NCBI GenBank assembly: GCA_035574315.1
Contig: DATLYW010000003.1
Location: forward strand, 17,593 to 81,592
Source of the DNA: Candidatus Zixiibacteriota bacterium
GTDB taxonomy: Bacteria; Desulfobacterota; Binatia; UBA9968
Direction of reading: 5' to 3'
Length of the DNA stretch: 64,000 nucleotides
The notes beneath the pieces are model-generated. The model saw only the letters and a list, made by a program, of their open reading frames with translations, searched no databases and was not told the origin of the DNA. Below are positions 1 to 6,731 of this stretch, piece after piece. Numbering within the stretch: the stretch's first letter is position 1; every line of letters begins with the position of its first letter. The translations under genes were made by a program, and so were the position numbers.

Positions 1-282
1 GTCGAGCCCGTCGAAGGGATCGCCCTGATGCAGCGGCGGAGGAAAACCGGCGTCATCCGCGAGCTGGCGAGCGGCCCGGGCAAGCTCTGCGACGCTTTCG
101 CCATCGATCGATCCCTGAACGGAGCCGACCTCTGCGCCGGCGAGCTTTACATCCAGGACGCCGGAGAGAGCCCTCCTGCCGTCGTCGCCCGGCCGCGGAT
201 CGGCGTCGACTACGCCGGCGAGTGGAAGCACAAGCCCTGGCGTTTCCTGGTCTGCGGAAGCGAGTTTGTTTCGAAAGCTTGA
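1..282 (+). CDS. DNA-3-methyladenine glycosylase (Mpg/AAG family), C-terminal part
   Basis: The reading frame is open from base 1, so the gene starts before the window and only about 93 C-terminal residues are visible. They carry hallmarks of the alkyladenine DNA glycosylase family: an EG-x-x-x-M-x-x-RR segment, GPGKLC, the SLNG-x-DL segment, then PRIGVDYAGEW and KPWRF near the end. The family removes alkylated purines such as 3-methyladenine in base excision repair, in the cytoplasm. The catalytic glutamate lies in the missing N-terminal part. The end overlaps the next gene by 17 bases. Confidence 0.87.
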   Translation, partial: VEPVEGIALMQRRRKTGVIRELASGPGKLCDAFAIDRSLNGADLCAGELYIQDAGESPPAVVARPRIGVDYAGEWKHKPWRFLVCGSEFVSKA

Positions 283-1165
283 AAGGTCCTTCCGCGAGCG
301 CCCGATCCGCCCTGGGCGTCCGGGCCGCGCGAAACCGCTCGCCCTGGCCGGGCCCGCGGCGCTATGGCTCGCGCTGGTTGCGGCCAGCGCCCGTGCAGAG
401 GTCGGACATCTCCTGGCCGTCGAGACGGGAATGCTGCCGGTGATTCTTTCCGCTCCGCACGGAGGCGATCTTCCCCTCCCCGACGTCGTCCTGCGCAGGG
501 GGATCGGAGTCGCCGACTTCGCCGCTGCCCGGGACGCCGGCACAGGCGAGATTGCCGAGCGCGTGGCTTTTCACCTGGAGCGAAAGCTCGGCGCGAGGCC
601 TTTCCTGATCGTCGCCCGCTTCCACAGGAAGTATCTCGACGTGAACCGTCCCCGCGACGGGGCCTACGAATCGGCAGCGGCCGGGCGCTACTACGACGAG
701 TACCACGGCGCTCTGGCGCGCATGGTCCGAACCGTCGGACAAAGCTGGGGACGCGGGGTCCTGCTTGACATCCACGGGCAGGCTGCGGAGAAACGAACGA
801 TCTTCCGCGGCACTCTCGACGGAAAAACGGTCAGGGGGCTGCTCGAGCGCTTCGGCCGGGCGGCGCTCTCGGGGCCGGCGAGCATCTTCGGGCACCTGGA
901 GACGCTGGGCTACCGGGTCTCGCCTCCCGGCGGTTCTCCCGCGCTCGAACGGCGATACCGCGGCGGCTTCATCGTGCAAACCTACGGCAGCCATCGCCGC
1001 GACGGCATCGATGCCTTCCAGCTCGAGCTGGGCTCTGCTCTGCGGATCCGAAGCGTTCTCGAGCGGACGGCAACCGACCTGGCGGAGGCGATCGCCGCTT
1101 TCGCCAAGGAGTTCCTGCCTTTGGCTGGCTTGCGGGAGGAGATCCGACCCTTCGCCCAGCCGTAG
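266..1165 (+). CDS. N-formylglutamate amidohydrolase-like protein, probably exported
   Basis: A 299-residue protein with a basic N-terminus followed by a hydrophobic stretch ending in SARA (about residues 25-44), consistent with a signal peptide. The mature part has family-type motifs: SAPHGG near the start, ARFHRKYLDVNRP, LLDIHGQ, and a FQLELG segment near the C-terminus, supplying the histidine, aspartate and glutamate expected of FGase-fold hydrolases. These enzymes cleave formyl-amino acids or related amides, but the substrate here is unknown. The start is a TTG inside the preceding gene and is uncertain, because no ATG or GTG precedes the signal-like segment in this frame. Confidence 0.7.
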   Translation: MFRKLERSFRERPIRPGRPGRAKPLALAGPAALWLALVAASARAEVGHLLAVETGMLPVILSAPHGGDLPLPDVVLRRGIGVADFAAARDAGTGEIAERVAFHLERKLGARPFLIVARFHRKYLDVNRPRDGAYESAAAGRYYDEYHGALARMVRTVGQSWGRGVLLDIHGQAAEKRTIFRGTLDGKTVRGLLERFGRAALSGPASIFGHLETLGYRVSPPGGSPALERRYRGGFIVQTYGSHRRDGIDAFQLELGSALRIRSVLERTATDLAEAIAAFAKEFLPLAGLREEIRPFAQP

Positions 1166-1176
1166 CGCGGTCGTTC

Positions 1177-2079
1177 ATGGGACGGATCCTGAAAACTCGA
1201 AGCCGCGGCGCACCGAAAAGCGGCTGTCTGTCGGCGGCGAGGTCATTTTCTGGCCTTGCGCTTGCGCTCTTCATGGAGGGCTGTTCCACGATTCCGATCC
1301 CCGGAGCCTCGCTGCTCGGGCCGGCGGCGGCGGGCGATACCGAGCGTGTGAGAGAGCTGATCGCCGGGGGAGCATCGGCCAATCAACGTCTGCTCGGCAT
1401 CACGCCGGTCGGAGTCGCGGTCATCGGCGGTCACGTCGCTACCGTCAAGGCCTTGATCGAGGGCGGGGCCGACGTGAACGAACGGCTCGAAAATCGGAAC
1501 ACGCCCCTGATGCTGGCAGCGCGCAGGGGCAACGCCGAGATGGTCGCGACGCTGCTCTCCCTCGGGGCGGACCCCAACCTCTCCAACGACTCCGGAGAGA
1601 CGGCGCTGCACATGGCCGCCTTCGAAGGACAGGAGCGGATCGCAGCTCTGCTCCTCGACGCGGGCGCCGACCCTAACTCCAGGGACCGCCAGGGCGTGAC
1701 TCCGTTGCTCGCCGCGGCCGGTCGCGGCAAGACCGAGCTGGTCCGGGCGCTGATTCGGAGCGGAGCCGACCTCGACGCGCGGGGCCTGGCGGACGGCGTC
1801 ACCCCGTTGCTGCTCGCGGCGGGCCTCGGGCACGCCGAGGTCGCCATGGCCCTGATTGCGGCCAAGGCCGACGTGGACGCAGTCGCGTCAAGAACAGGCG
1901 TGACTCCTTTGATGGTCAGCTCCGCAAGAGGAGATTTGGCGCTCGCCAGGGCGTTGCTGGCCGCGGGCGCGCGGGTCAATGCGAGGGACCACCGCGGGCG
2001 GACCGCTCTGGGGCTCGCCCGGGAAGCCGGGCGCCACGAGGTGGCCAGGCTCCTCGAGGAAGCCGGCGCGACCGAGTAG
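1177..2079 (+). CDS. Ankyrin-repeat protein, probably exported or lipid-anchored
   Basis: A 300-residue protein beginning 11 bases after the amidohydrolase-like gene and probably co-transcribed with it. After a short hydrophobic segment (ALALFMEGC), the rest is about eight ankyrin repeats with recurring TPLxxAAxxGxxE-hAxxLLxxGADPN units from about residue 48 to the end. Ankyrin repeats mediate protein binding. No catalytic domain is present. The cysteine at about residue 34 could be a lipoprotein attachment site, but the preceding residues (MEG) fit the lipobox poorly, so simple secretion or a membrane anchor is also possible. The partner is unknown. Confidence 0.85.
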   Translation: MGRILKTRSRGAPKSGCLSAARSFSGLALALFMEGCSTIPIPGASLLGPAAAGDTERVRELIAGGASANQRLLGITPVGVAVIGGHVATVKALIEGGADVNERLENRNTPLMLAARRGNAEMVATLLSLGADPNLSNDSGETALHMAAFEGQERIAALLLDAGADPNSRDRQGVTPLLAAAGRGKTELVRALIRSGADLDARGLADGVTPLLLAAGLGHAEVAMALIAAKADVDAVASRTGVTPLMVSSARGDLALARALLAAGARVNARDHRGRTALGLAREAGRHEVARLLEEAGATE

Positions 2080-2136
2080 TCGCGGTGCGACGGCGGCCCG
2101 CGCCAATGCCGCGCGGGAGACGGGCTATGCCCTCGC

Positions 2137-2292
2137 TCAAAGACGATGGCGGTCGAGACGCTTGTGGCGTCCGGCGAGATAGACCCCGACCACCACGACT
2201 CCGAATGTGAGCGGCCAGTGCCTGATTGCCCAGTCGAGGTACGGCGAGAGCTCCCACAACAGACGCCTGAGATATTCCCCGATAATGTCCAA
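2137..2292 (-). CDS. Small single-pass membrane protein, 51 aa
   Basis: An ORF with a TTG start at 2292, preceded at 7-nt spacing by a strong GGAGG ribosome-binding site. A promoter-like TTGCCG-N18-TACAAT lies just upstream on the same strand. The product has an amphipathic N-terminus (MDIIGEYLRRLLWELS), one predicted membrane helix (about residues 30-43, rich in V, G and L), and a basic tail (GRHKRLDRHRL). This pattern suggests an inner-membrane peptide with its C-terminus in the cytoplasm. I do not recognise a family. Its neighbours give no functional clue. The coincidence of promoter, Shine-Dalgarno, start and helix supports a real gene. Confidence 0.6.
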   Translation of the reverse strand: MDIIGEYLRRLLWELSPYLDWAIRHWPLTFGVVVVGVYLAGRHKRLDRHRL

Positions 2293-2342
2293 GAGACCAC
2301 CTCCGGGAAAAACCTCTGTTGTTCGGGCGTTGTAGCAAGACT

Positions 2343-2372
2343 ATTGTAGGCAATCCGCTTCCGCCTCGGCAA
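2343..2372 (-). promoter_or_regulatory. Sigma70-type promoter for the 51-aa protein
   Basis: On the minus strand, TTGCCG (2372-2367) is followed after 18 nt by TACAAT (2348-2343). Transcription would start near 2336, giving a leader of about 45 nt that contains the GGAGG site before the TTG start at 2292. Identified by eye. Confidence 0.5.
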
Positions 2373-2493
2373 CAGCTCGAAGGCGCGGCAGCGTGCTCCG
2401 GGAAGGGGCTTGATCCGGAGGTCGGAATTGTCGTCTTTTGGCCGATTCTATCCGGCTTCGTCCTGACGAGACGGGGAGAGCCGTAACGCGACG

Positions 2494-2943
2494 TTATTCA
2501 CCGGCGAACGGCCTGCCGAGAGCGCGCGACAGAGTCTCGACGACCTTGTCGTTGTCGCCGACGTACAGGACGATGAGTCGCCCTTTTTTGAAAAAGTGCG
2601 GCGGGCCGAGCCAATGAGGTTTTGTCGTTCCCACTGTCCTCCCGTCCGGAGAGACCAGCGCGGCCTCGGCGTTCGCCCGGCGAGCGTCAGGGTACTCAAA
2701 AACCTGGACGTGCTCGCCGTAAAGATCGATCACTCTGCCGACGACGGAAAAAAAGGGCTGCTCGACTCTTTCTTCTGCTTGAACGCTTGCTCCCGACGCT
2801 CTTAGATGGCTGAGGAGGCTGGCATAATCCCGGACCGCACGCGGCTTCGTCGACGGCCGAGTTGCCGCGCAGAGCCCTGCGCCGGAGATTGCCGGGCCTG
2901 CCGCCAGGACGCAGGTCAGAACGACGATCGCGAGGCGGCTCAC
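2494..2943 (-). CDS. Secreted protein of unknown function, 149 aa
   Basis: The N-terminus is a clear signal peptide (MSRLAIVVLTCVLAAGPAISG). The mature part contains a DYASLLSHLRASGASV helix, then PFFSVVGRVIDLYGEHVQVFEYPD and a short sheet-like region with a GPPHFFKKGRLIVLYVGDN segment. I recall similar small exported proteins that pair the ASLLxxLRxxG and hxxxGxxVQVFEY elements, but I cannot assign a function. It follows the metzincin-like gene on the same strand, separated by a probable terminator, so it probably has its own promoter. Confidence 0.7.
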   Translation of the reverse strand: MSRLAIVVLTCVLAAGPAISGAGLCAATRPSTKPRAVRDYASLLSHLRASGASVQAEERVEQPFFSVVGRVIDLYGEHVQVFEYPDARRANAEAALVSPDGRTVGTTKPHWLGPPHFFKKGRLIVLYVGDNDKVVETLSRALGRPFAGE

Positions 2944-2957
2944 GAAGCCAGGGTACT

Positions 2958-3002
2958 AAAAACGCGGGCGGGGCGAAAGCTTTCCGCTCCCGTCCCGCCC
3001 GC
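2958..3002 (-). terminator. Rho-independent terminator after the metzincin-like gene
   Basis: On the minus strand a GC-rich arm (3002-2993) pairs with its complement (2973-2964) across a 19-nt loop, and five T residues follow (2962-2958). It begins 23 bases after the stop of the gene ending at 3026. Confidence 0.65.
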
Positions 3003-3025
3003 TCTTCTCTCTCAACGGGTCCCGC

Positions 3026-3913
3026 TCAGCGCCGCCCGCGCTCGGGCTCCGCTTCCTCCTCCGGGTCCGCCCAGATGACCCGCGTGAGCAGCTTGTGGCC
3101 GCCGCCCAGGTCCAGCTCGTAAAGCTCCGTGCGTCCCCGGTTCGTCGACTTGACGAGCCTGCCCCACTGAGCCGTGCCCACCCGAAAAATCTCGCCGTCG
3201 TCGTCCGGGGAGCCCGGCCCCGGAGGCGTCTTTCCCTTCCCGCGCGCCTGCACGATCTGACCGACGGTCGTCGCGGTGTCGACGTGCCCGTTGTAAATGA
3301 TCTCGAGCTGCTCGTAATCGTGAGCGTTGGGATACTCGTTCGTCGGCGGGCCGTCCGGATCGCTGGTGTAATCCATGCAGGTGCCCAGGTTCGGATTCGA
3401 GAAGGTTTGGTCCTGATGGTCCAGCCCGAAGATGTGGCCGACCTCCTGGCACATGACCAGGTTTCTCCATTGCGGGCTGTTGTACTTCGGGTATTTCGAG
3501 TTGTCGAAGTACGAATCGTTGAGCTTCACGGTTCCCTGATAGATGTGCCCGCCCGAGAGCCAGATCTGCGCCACTCCGAGCCAGCCGTTGGTGCCGTACC
3601 TGTAGCTGCAGATTTCCACCCGGCCGCTGGCCGGCGGGCACTTTCTGAGATTCGAAAGATTTCGTCCCGAGACTACCCTCAGATCGAGAACCGCGGACGA
3701 GCCCCATCCATAGGAGCTCGTCGACGCCGTCGTCGCGAGATAGCTGTCCCACGCGCTCGAGACGTTGTCGCCGAGCTGCAACGTGAACGGATTGCTCGTT
3801 CGCGCCCAATGGTAGGTGCTCCACGGGTGATGCGCGCCCGCGGGCGAGGACAGCGCCACGACGCACGAGACAAAGGCCGCGGTGAGCGGGACACGGTAAA
3901 AAGCCGATTTCAT
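3026..3913 (-). CDS. Secreted metzincin-like protein with QExxH in place of HExxH
   Basis: A 295-residue protein. The ATG at 3913 is chosen because GAGGG lies just upstream and a normal signal peptide follows (about residues 1-27, ending SSPAGA). The centre has Q156-E-V-G-H160-I-F-G163-L-D-H166, matching the extended metzincin zinc motif HExxHxxGxxH except that the first histidine is glutamine. A CMDYT segment about 15 residues later resembles the Met-turn. Four cysteines in the mature part may form disulfides in the periplasm or outside the cell. The C-terminus is proline- and charge-rich. It could be a peptidase with altered metal binding or an inactive relative. The longer upstream frame is not needed. 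Confidence 0.8.
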   Translation of the reverse strand: MKSAFYRVPLTAAFVSCVVALSSPAGAHHPWSTYHWARTSNPFTLQLGDNVSSAWDSYLATTASTSSYGWGSSAVLDLRVVSGRNLSNLRKCPPASGRVEICSYRYGTNGWLGVAQIWLSGGHIYQGTVKLNDSYFDNSKYPKYNSPQWRNLVMCQEVGHIFGLDHQDQTFSNPNLGTCMDYTSDPDGPPTNEYPNAHDYEQLEIIYNGHVDTATTVGQIVQARGKGKTPPGPGSPDDDGEIFRVGTAQWGRLVKSTNRGRTELYELDLGGGHKLLTRVIWADPEEEAEPERGRR

Positions 3914-4180
3914 AAATCCCTCTTTTCTGCGCTTCGTTCGGCGGCAACGCTCGACGTACAATTTGGCGGCGAGCCTACGAAGGATAGCACCTCCGGCTTC
4001 CATCCATCAACTTCAAATGAGCCAATGCGCGAAAGCGGTCTTTCGATTTTTCGACGGCAGGCCGCCACGAATCGTCGTAAAGCGATCGGCGGAACCCAGA
4101 GATGGAGCGTAAGGCCGCGGGCCGGCCTGTACGGGTAGAGAGCGGAAGGGATGGGAATAATTTAGCGGTCTTTTTGGCAG

Positions 4181-4222
4181 TTTGTCATAACATTTGACAA
4201 ATATGGCAAACTTTTGTAGGGT
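4181..4222 (+). promoter_or_regulatory. Promoter with an inverted repeat over the -35 box, upstream of the coiled-coil gene
   Basis: TTGACA (4194-4199) is followed after 17 nt by TAGGGT (4217-4222). The -35 is perfect and the -10 weak, a pattern often seen where an activator helps. The arms TTTGTCA (4181-4187) and TGACAAA (4195-4201) form a perfect 7-bp inverted repeat with a 7-nt spacer, a plausible operator. Transcription would give a leader of about 170 nt before the ATG at 4400. Confidence 0.5.
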
Positions 4223-4263
4223 TGCCGCCCGTCCCGGATGGACCGGGAGCTTGAGTAAGGCCC

Positions 4264-4290
4264 AAAAAATCGGGGGCTTGCGGCCCCCCG
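4264..4290 (-). terminator. Minus-strand terminator-like hairpin inside the coiled-coil gene leader
   Basis: Read on the minus strand, CGGGGG (4290-4285) and CCCCCG (4276-4271) form a stem with an 8-nt loop, and after one A six T residues follow (4269-4264). No minus-strand gene ends next to it. The nearest candidate is the DsbA-like gene, whose stop is at 5165. On the plus strand it is simply a leader hairpin. Confidence 0.42.
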
Positions 4291-4399
4291 CCCGGCGAAC
4301 GATCATGGTATGGTTATTGCCCCGACCAGGTGAGGGCATGAGGCGAAGGCGAAAGACAGAGAGGCTTCGGATCCGTTGACTATCGAAGGAGGCAGGCTT

Positions 4400-5164
4400 A
4401 TGGATGCCGCCGCACCGCAGGACAAGGAGCTCTTCCGCCAGCTCACGCTGCTTTCGAACGAGATCATCCAGACGCAGCAGACGATTCAAAGGCTCGACTC
4501 CCTCGAGTCGCGCATGCGAGGCGCGGTCGAGGAGCTGTTGGGCGAGAAGCAGCGCCTTCGCGAGCAGATCGGACGGCTGGAATCGACGGTGCGGGATGCG
4601 GCTGCGTACGCGGTCGACGATGCCGAACGAGAGCGACAATCACGCGAGAGCGCCGAAGAGCAGAAAAATATTCTCGTCGATCGGATCCGACAGCTCGAAC
4701 AGAGCCTCCAGACCAAGGAAGTCACGCTCGCCGAGCTGGAGCAGCATTTCTCGACCCGCATCGAGGAGCTGACGGGGCAGCTCAAGCACAGGGAAAGCCT
4801 GCTGCAGATCCGGGGCGAGATGCTGAAAGAGCTCAACGCGACCATCGCTTCCATGAACCGCCTGGCGGTCTCGCTCCAGCGAGTGCCGGGTATGGCGCCG
4901 GCGGAGGAGAAGCCGGTCGACGGCGAGCCGGCGCGCGACGAGCTCAAGGCGGTCGAAGAGCGCTTGTCGGCGGAGATCGAGAAGCTCAAGGCCGAGTTGC
5001 GCGAGAAAGAGCTGACGATCGCAGCGAAATCCGCCGAGATCGAAATGATCAGGGAGAACGCCAGCGCGCGGATCCAGGAGCTTCAGCGCGGCCTGGAGAA
5101 CAAAAAGAAGAAGCGGTCGGCCGTTGCCTTTCTGAGCGACATAGGACCCAAGCGATTCCTGTAG
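4400..5164 (+). CDS. Coiled-coil protein, 254 aa
   Basis: The ATG at 4400 follows AAGGAGG with good spacing, so the 8-codon longer frame is rejected. The protein is almost entirely heptad-rich and charged (Q, E, K, R and L), with coiled coil over about residues 5-165 and again 180-240. A short proline-containing break (MAPAEEKPVDGEP) separates the two, and the tail is basic (NKKKKRSAV). There is no signal peptide, membrane helix or enzymatic motif. It could be a structural, scaffold or division-associated protein. Its stop codon directly abuts the stop of the convergent DsbA-like gene. Confidence 0.75.
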   Translation: MDAAAPQDKELFRQLTLLSNEIIQTQQTIQRLDSLESRMRGAVEELLGEKQRLREQIGRLESTVRDAAAYAVDDAERERQSRESAEEQKNILVDRIRQLEQSLQTKEVTLAELEQHFSTRIEELTGQLKHRESLLQIRGEMLKELNATIASMNRLAVSLQRVPGMAPAEEKPVDGEPARDELKAVEERLSAEIEKLKAELREKELTIAAKSAEIEMIRENASARIQELQRGLENKKKKRSAVAFLSDIGPKRFL

Positions 5165-6190
5165 TTACGGCCTCGCCGGGCCGCGAGCCAGCTCGTCCTC
5201 GATGACGGCAGCGAAGGTTTCGAGCGGTTGCGCGCCCGAGACCACCCGCCCGTTGATGAAAAAAGCCGGGGTTCCCGTCACCCCGGCACGCCTTCCTGCC
5301 TCGATATCCGCCTGCACGGCGTCACGGTACTTCCCGCCGCCGAAGCAGCTCTCGAAAGCTCTCGCGTCCAACCCCAGCTCTCGGGCGTAACCTTTCAATT
5401 CTTCCTCGCTCGCTCTGGGAGCCGTGGCGAAAAGCTTGTCGTGGTACGGCCAGAACTTCCCCTGTTCGTTGGCGCACCGCGCCGCCTCGTGCGCCTTGCG
5501 CGCACCGGGATGCAGGCTGTCGATGGGAAAGTCCCGGAAAACGAGCCTGACCTTGTCGCGGTAGCGGGATTCGATCTGGGCGAGCGTGGTCAGGACGCGC
5601 TTGCAGAACGGACAGTGGAAATCAGAGAACTCGATGATCGTCACCGGCGCGTTTTCGGGACCCCTGGACGGCGCCCCCTCCGTCCCTACCTCGACGCGAA
5701 CCACCGGCGGCGGTTTGAGATGGACGGCGATGCTGGCCTTTGAGCGAAGCAGGCCGAGGAACTCCTGCCGCCGCTGAGCGAGCTTCTGGTTCTGCAGATG
5801 GGCCCGGATCTGCTCCCGCAGTTTCTCCTGATCTCCCTGGAGCTGGGCGCGATTCGCCTGGAAGAAGCTTTCGACCTCCTGCTCGCTCACCAGCCCGACC
5901 TTGGAAGTGACCTCGCCGTCGAGCAGCGCGGGAACGGAGATGCCGCGCCTGGCGGCTTCCCGCGCCAGCAGCCTCTCGTTGATGAGGGCTTCGAGCCGCT
6001 GCCGCTTCAAATTGTAGATCTGCTCTTCGAGCTTGCCGAGCTGCGCCGCGAGAGGCTTCTCGACCTCCTCGGCCTCGATGGCGATTCCATCCACCACCGC
6101 CAGCGGCTCGGCGCCGCCGCGCGCCGGGGCCGAAAGCAGCAGGGCCGAGAGCACCGCAATGCGGAGACCGGCTTTGAGCGTTTGCGCCAC
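5165..6190 (-). CDS. DsbA-family thiol oxidoreductase with an N-terminal SurA-like helical region
   Basis: A 341-residue exported protein with a signal peptide of about 27 residues (cut near ARGGAEP). Residues about 30-160 are helical and glutamine-rich and resemble SurA/PrsA N-terminal chaperone segments (INERLLAREAARRGIS). From about residue 185 comes a thioredoxin fold: FSDFHCPFCKR has the CPFC redox pair, and the cis-proline loop is GVTGTPAFFING. Family members act in the periplasm on disulfide formation or isomerisation. The combination suggests a chaperone-linked thiol protein. It is convergent with, and touches, the coiled-coil gene, leaving no room for a terminator between them. Confidence 0.87.
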   Translation of the reverse strand: MAQTLKAGLRIAVLSALLLSAPARGGAEPLAVVDGIAIEAEEVEKPLAAQLGKLEEQIYNLKRQRLEALINERLLAREAARRGISVPALLDGEVTSKVGLVSEQEVESFFQANRAQLQGDQEKLREQIRAHLQNQKLAQRRQEFLGLLRSKASIAVHLKPPPVVRVEVGTEGAPSRGPENAPVTIIEFSDFHCPFCKRVLTTLAQIESRYRDKVRLVFRDFPIDSLHPGARKAHEAARCANEQGKFWPYHDKLFATAPRASEEELKGYARELGLDARAFESCFGGGKYRDAVQADIEAGRRAGVTGTPAFFINGRVVSGAQPLETFAAVIEDELARGPARP

Positions 6191-6245
6191 CCCTCCTGCA
6201 TATCCGGCCCGGGGGTCGAATGCAACGCGCGGCCGTGACCGCAGA

Positions 6246-6731
6246 CTACCCCTGGATGAGCGAGAAGAGCCAACCCTGGGGAAACGGGACGTGGAGCAGG
6301 CGGTTGAACAGCCCTTCCATGAAGGCCCACGCGAGGCCGGTCAGAAGGACGCTGAGGCTCCAGCTTTCCCCGCCCGCCAGCCGGAGATAAAAAAGCACAA
6401 AGAGCGCGACCGCCGGAGGGAAACCCACGAGCAGAATGAGCCCGAAGAAGCCGGCGAGCCAGCCGAACAGCGCCAGCGTTCTCCGCCGCGCGACTTCGGG
6501 CGCCACGTCGGCCGTAAACTCGAAATCGACGGCGTATCCCGACCCATGCTCGCGCACGCCGGCGGCGTTGAGCGACATCTCGACGATCGCCAGGATCAGC
6601 AGCGGAACGCCCAGAACGCGGGGAAACAACGCCGTCCGGAACGGCCAGAAGAGCGAGGCGTAGAGCGCGTAGGCAGCGACCAGGGCCACGGCGAAGGCGA
6701 ACAGGAAACGGAGGCTCAAGACGTTCTTCAT
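6246..6731 (-). CDS. tctB: Tripartite tricarboxylate transporter small membrane subunit (TctB family)
   Basis: A 161-residue protein whose ATG at 6731 overlaps the TGA of the TctA gene as ATGA, so translational coupling is likely and the longer upstream frame is not real. It has about four membrane helices: near the N-terminus (LRFLFAFAVALVAAYALYA), after a central hydrophilic loop (FGWLAGFFGLILLVG), then VALFVLFYLRL and a last helix around SVLLTGLAWAFMEG. This matches TctB size and topology. TctB pairs with TctA to import carboxylates driven by an ion gradient. It closes the tctC-tctA-tctB operon. Confidence 0.8.
   Translation of the reverse strand: MKNVLSLRFLFAFAVALVAAYALYASLFWPFRTALFPRVLGVPLLILAIVEMSLNAAGVREHGSGYAVDFEFTADVAPEVARRRTLALFGWLAGFFGLILLVGFPPAVALFVLFYLRLAGGESWSLSVLLTGLAWAFMEGLFNRLLHVPFPQGWLFSLIQG

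Larger units (their letters stand above)
3914..4399. other. Divergent intergenic region of 486 bases
   Basis: No convincing protein gene. It separates the metzincin-like gene (minus) from the coiled-coil gene (plus). It holds a plus-strand promoter with an inverted repeat at its -35 box (4181-4222), a 6-bp hairpin with loop ATGGA (4232-4248), and a GC hairpin with an A-run on its left (4264-4290) that reads as a minus-strand terminator. The segment 4020-4180 shows nothing I can name. Confidence 0.6.

Noticed and set aside
3095..4138. 347-codon plus-strand open frame opposite the metzincin-like gene
   Set aside because: Arginine-rich composition and no motif, while the minus-strand protein has a signal peptide, zinc-like motif and ribosome-binding site.
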